From Desulfatirhabdium butyrativorans (lineage in GTDB: Bacteria; Desulfobacterota; Desulfobacteria; Desulfobacterales; DYRK01), in the NCBI GenBank assembly GCA_020718785.1, contig DYRK01000172.1:2685-10324 (forward strand): a stretch of 7,640 bases of DNA, in the 5' to 3' direction. A model generated the notes under the pieces. It made no database searches. It saw only the letters and a program-made list of their open reading frames with translations, and had not been told where the DNA came from. Within the stretch, counting starts at the first letter, position 1, and each line of letters begins with the position of its first letter. Both the position numbers and the translations under genes were made by a program. Positions 6,097 to 7,640 of this stretch are shown here, piece by piece.

Positions 6097-6741
6097 GTGA
6101 AATTTTTTATAGATACCGCAAATATTGCTGAAATCAAAGAAGCCCATGCAATGGGCATGGTGGACGGCGTTACAACCAATCCTTCTTTGATTGCAAAAGA
6201 GGGGCGGGATTTTGAAACAATCATCAAAGAAATCTGCGAAATCGTGGACGGACCCATCAGCGCGGAAGTGATTGCGCTGGATACCGAAGGCATGGTGAAA
6301 GAGGCTCGCCATCTCGCAAAAATTCATGATAATATTGTCATAAAAATTCCCATGACCGTGGACGGGCTGAAAGCCGTGCGCCAACTCTCGGAAGATGGCA
6401 TCAGAACCAACGTGACCCTTGTTTTTTCGCCGCTTCAGGCATTGATGGCAGCCAAAGCCGGGGCTTCTTACGTGAGTCCTTTTGTGGGAAGATTGGACGA
6501 TATTGCCCAGGAGGGTCTTACGCTGGTTGAGCAGATTGCCCAGATTTACAGCAATTACGGATTTGATACGGAAATCATTGTGGCGAGTGTACGCAGTCCG
6601 ATTCATGTGCTTGAATCCGCGCTGCTCGGAGCAGACATTGCCACAATTCCCTTCAACGTGCTTGCGAAACTCGCGGCTCATCCGCTGACCGACAAGGGGA
6701 TCAAAGCATTTATGGATGACTGGAACAAAGCGAAGAAATAA
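6097..6741 (+). CDS. tal: Transaldolase, small TalC/FSA-type
   Basis: The enzyme transfers a dihydroxyacetone unit between sugar phosphates in the non-oxidative pentose phosphate pathway; it is cytoplasmic and forms a TIM barrel. With the GTG start it has 214 residues, the usual size of this subfamily, and begins MKFFIDTANI as its relatives do. An ATG at 6076 in frame would add seven residues, but the perfect AGGAGG lies after it. Motifs: VTTNPS (25-30), IVIKIP with Schiff-base Lys83, the NVTLVFSPLQA segment (105-115), SPFVGRLDD (127-135). Glu57 and Phe129 occupy positions that are Gln59 and Tyr131 in E. coli fructose-6-phosphate aldolase, so transaldolase activity is the better call. It lies after the 262-bp element and before the 91-bp element. 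The long antisense frame is a shadow. Confidence 0.95.
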   Translation: MKFFIDTANIAEIKEAHAMGMVDGVTTNPSLIAKEGRDFETIIKEICEIVDGPISAEVIALDTEGMVKEARHLAKIHDNIVIKIPMTVDGLKAVRQLSEDGIRTNVTLVFSPLQALMAAKAGASYVSPFVGRLDDIAQEGLTLVEQIAQIYSNYGFDTEIIVASVRSPIHVLESALLGADIATIPFNVLAKLAAHPLTDKGIKAFMDDWNKAKK

Positions 6742-6758
6742 CATATTCGGAATATGCG

Positions 6759-6849
6759 TAGGAGTTACGCAGTTGAATGATTTTAACCGCTAATTCACGC
6801 TGATAAACGCCAATTAATCAGAAAAATAAATTCAAATGCGTAAGTCCTA
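6759..6849. mobile_element. 91-bp inverted-repeat element with flanking 5-bp direct repeat
   Basis: TAGGAGTTACGCAGTTGAAT (6759-6778) and ATTCAAATGCGTAAGTCCTA (6830-6849) are inverted repeats matching at 18 of 20 positions. ATGCG flanks both ends directly (6754-6758 and 6850-6854), consistent with a 5-bp target duplication. The centre holds three 10-bp units (6788-6817) that each start CGC followed by an A/T-rich stretch. No coding capacity. It has landed between the transaldolase stop and its terminator. The flanking base CGTA/TACG overlaps make exact ends slightly uncertain. Confidence 0.6.
6788..6817. repeat. Three 10-bp imperfect tandem units inside the 91-bp element
   Basis: The units CGCTAATTCA, CGCTGATAAA and CGCCAATTAA follow each other without gaps. 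The CGC starts are spaced exactly 10 bases, close to one helical turn, with A/T-rich tracts in phase. Similar CGCTAAT-like strings are common dispersed repeats in bacteria (from memory). A function is not evident. Confidence 0.45.
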
Positions 6850-6860
6850 ATGCGAAAAAG

Positions 6861-6895
6861 AAAAAATAAAATCCCGAAAGCGGATTTTATTTTTT
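6861..6895 (+). terminator. Intrinsic terminator after the transaldolase
   Basis: A perfect 14-bp stem, 6861-6874 with 6882-6895, encloses the loop CGAAAGC and ends in a run of six T residues. The 5' arm starts with six A residues, so it would also work on the minus strand. It separates the transaldolase transcript from pgsA. Confidence 0.8.
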
Positions 6896-6929
6896 CATTT
6901 CCGCACTCCTCCGTCTCCCTAATTTACCC

Positions 6930-6958
6930 TTGACTATTAATTCTGACAGATGTAAAAG
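6930..6958 (+). promoter_or_regulatory. Candidate promoter for pgsA
   Basis: TTGACT (6930-6935), a 17-base spacer and TAAAAG (6953-6958) match 5 and 4 of 6 consensus positions. The start of transcription would fall at or next to the ATG at 6965, implying a leaderless message; no Shine-Dalgarno is seen. The tRNA promoter below has the same TAAAAG -10 form. Confidence 0.4.
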
Positions 6959-6964
6959 ACAGCA

Positions 6965-7534
6965 ATGGGTTCGGGCAGCAAATTAAAAAACATATTGATT
7001 CACCCCAATTTTCTGACACTGTTCCGCATGGCAGCGGCTCCGGGAATCGTGATTCTGCTTATGTTTCCGCCAAGCAGATTGTTCACCTTCCTTGCCGCGA
7101 TTCTGTTCAGCGCGGCGGCAATCACTGATTATTTGGACGGATATTTCGCGAGAACACGGGGGCTTATCTCCAATTTCGGAAAGGTGATGGACCCGCTTGC
7201 CGACAAACTGATAGTGTCCTGTTCGCTTATTATGATGGTATCCGCGAAATGGATTCCGGCATGGATAGTCTGTGTTATCATCGGACGCGAACTTGCCGTG
7301 ACAGGTCTGCGGAGCATAATCATCGGCGGCGGCGAAGATGTTTCGGCATCTTCCCTCGGAAAATACAAAACCGGCTTTCAGATTGCCGCTATCATTCCGC
7401 TTTTACTGCATTTTCCGTATTTCGGCATTAATTTTCACGCCATCGGAATGTTCTTTCTCTGGGGCGCGTTGGTTCTCACAGTATGGTCAGGCGCGGATTA
7501 TTTTATCCGATTCAAAAATCTTCTTAAAATATGA
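6965..7534 (+). CDS. pgsA: CDP-diacylglycerol-glycerol-3-phosphate 3-phosphatidyltransferase
   Basis: PgsA is an inner-membrane enzyme that joins CDP-diacylglycerol and glycerol-3-phosphate to make phosphatidylglycerol phosphate, the first committed step to phosphatidylglycerol and cardiolipin. The 189 residues match the family. The CDP-alcohol phosphotransferase signature is complete: Asp55, D58-G59-x2-A62-R63, eight residues, Gly72, x3, Asp76, x3, Asp80, which bind the metals and the CDP head. GRELAVTGLRS (108-117) and the later GKYKT (132-136) are typical of PgsA. Hydrophobic segments lie at about 25-54, 82-107, 138-154 and 157-175. The N-terminus shows the usual PNxLTxxR-like start (PNFLTLFR, 14-21). 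A TAA at 6953-6955 in frame limits the start to ATG 6965. It follows a terminator and seems to be transcribed alone, ending 51 bases before a tRNA gene. Confidence 0.96.
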   Translation: MGSGSKLKNILIHPNFLTLFRMAAAPGIVILLMFPPSRLFTFLAAILFSAAAITDYLDGYFARTRGLISNFGKVMDPLADKLIVSCSLIMMVSAKWIPAWIVCVIIGRELAVTGLRSIIIGGGEDVSASSLGKYKTGFQIAAIIPLLLHFPYFGINFHAIGMFFLWGALVLTVWSGADYFIRFKNLLKI

Positions 7535-7542
7535 TTTTTTTG

Positions 7543-7571
7543 TTGACAAAGCGAAAATAGCCTGTTAAAAG
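7543..7571 (+). promoter_or_regulatory. Promoter of the tRNA-Gly gene
   Basis: A perfect -35 TTGACA (7543-7548), a 17-base spacer and TAAAAG (7566-7571) preceded by TG-T, an extended -10. It begins 9 bases after the pgsA stop and its expected start (about 7578) is some 8 bases before the mature tRNA 5' end. Confidence 0.6.
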
Positions 7572-7585
7572 GGTTCTTTCATTGA

Positions 7586-7640
7586 GCGGGAATAACTCAG
7601 TGGTAGAGTGCGACCTTGCCAAGGTCGAAGTCGCGGGTTC
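7586..7640 (+). tRNA. tRNA-Gly(GCC), 3' part beyond window
   Basis: The acceptor 5' strand GCGGGAA (7586-7592) is followed by a D arm with stem ACTC/GAGT (7595-7598 with 7606-7609) and loop AGTGGTA. The anticodon arm is CGACC-TTGCCAA-GGTCG (7611-7627) with anticodon GCC at 7618-7620. A five-base variable loop and the start of the T arm, GCGGGTTC, follow before the sequence stops. The 3' acceptor strand is not visible. GCC reads glycine codons GGC and GGU. Confidence 0.95.

Noticed and set aside
6091..6744. 217-residue frame antisense to the transaldolase
   Set aside because: It is the codon shadow of a fully convincing gene; His/Cys/Phe-rich composition and no motif.

Overview
The window holds ordinary chromosomal genes, several small palindromic or transposon-like repeats, and one regulator with unusual motif losses. 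No plasmid, phage, CRISPR or defence system is visible. The protein styles suggest a Desulfobacterota-like (sulfate-reducer type) Gram-negative: an NtrC-type regulator, a CHASE2 protein, a small membrane YHS protein and many hairpin repeats between genes. This placement is an inference from gene style and cannot be proven from this sequence.

Layout, left to right. Bases 1-1173 (+) are the 3' part of a membrane protein resembling CHASE2 sensor proteins, cut by the window edge. Bases 1174-1512 lie between convergent genes and carry two groups of hairpins. Bases 1513-4667 (-) are a two-gene operon: an NtrC-family response regulator, then uvrC, overlapping by 4 bases. Bases 4668-4967 are an AT-rich divergent promoter region. 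Bases 4968-5752 (+) are folK and a small YHS-type protein, also overlapping by 4 bases. Bases 5749-6010 are a compound inverted-repeat element with a 5-bp flanking direct repeat, inserted at the last codons of the YHS gene. Bases 6097-6741 (+) are a TalC-type transaldolase with a GTG start. Next come a second, 91-bp, inverted-repeat element (6759-6849) and an intrinsic terminator. Bases 6965-7534 (+) are pgsA, and a tRNA-Gly(GCC) gene starts at 7586 and runs off the end.

The genes serve separate housekeeping tasks: excision repair (UvrC), folate synthesis (FolK), pentose-phosphate carbon flow (transaldolase), phosphatidylglycerol synthesis (PgsA) and translation (tRNA-Gly). The least ordinary points are: (1) the regulator coupled to uvrC has lost the GAFTGA sigma-54 contact motif without any length change, and two receiver residues; (2) two non-autonomous elements have putative 5-bp target duplications, one of which supplies a stop codon; (3) a twin-hairpin module occurs twice, 4.4 kb apart, with compensatory base changes in its stems.
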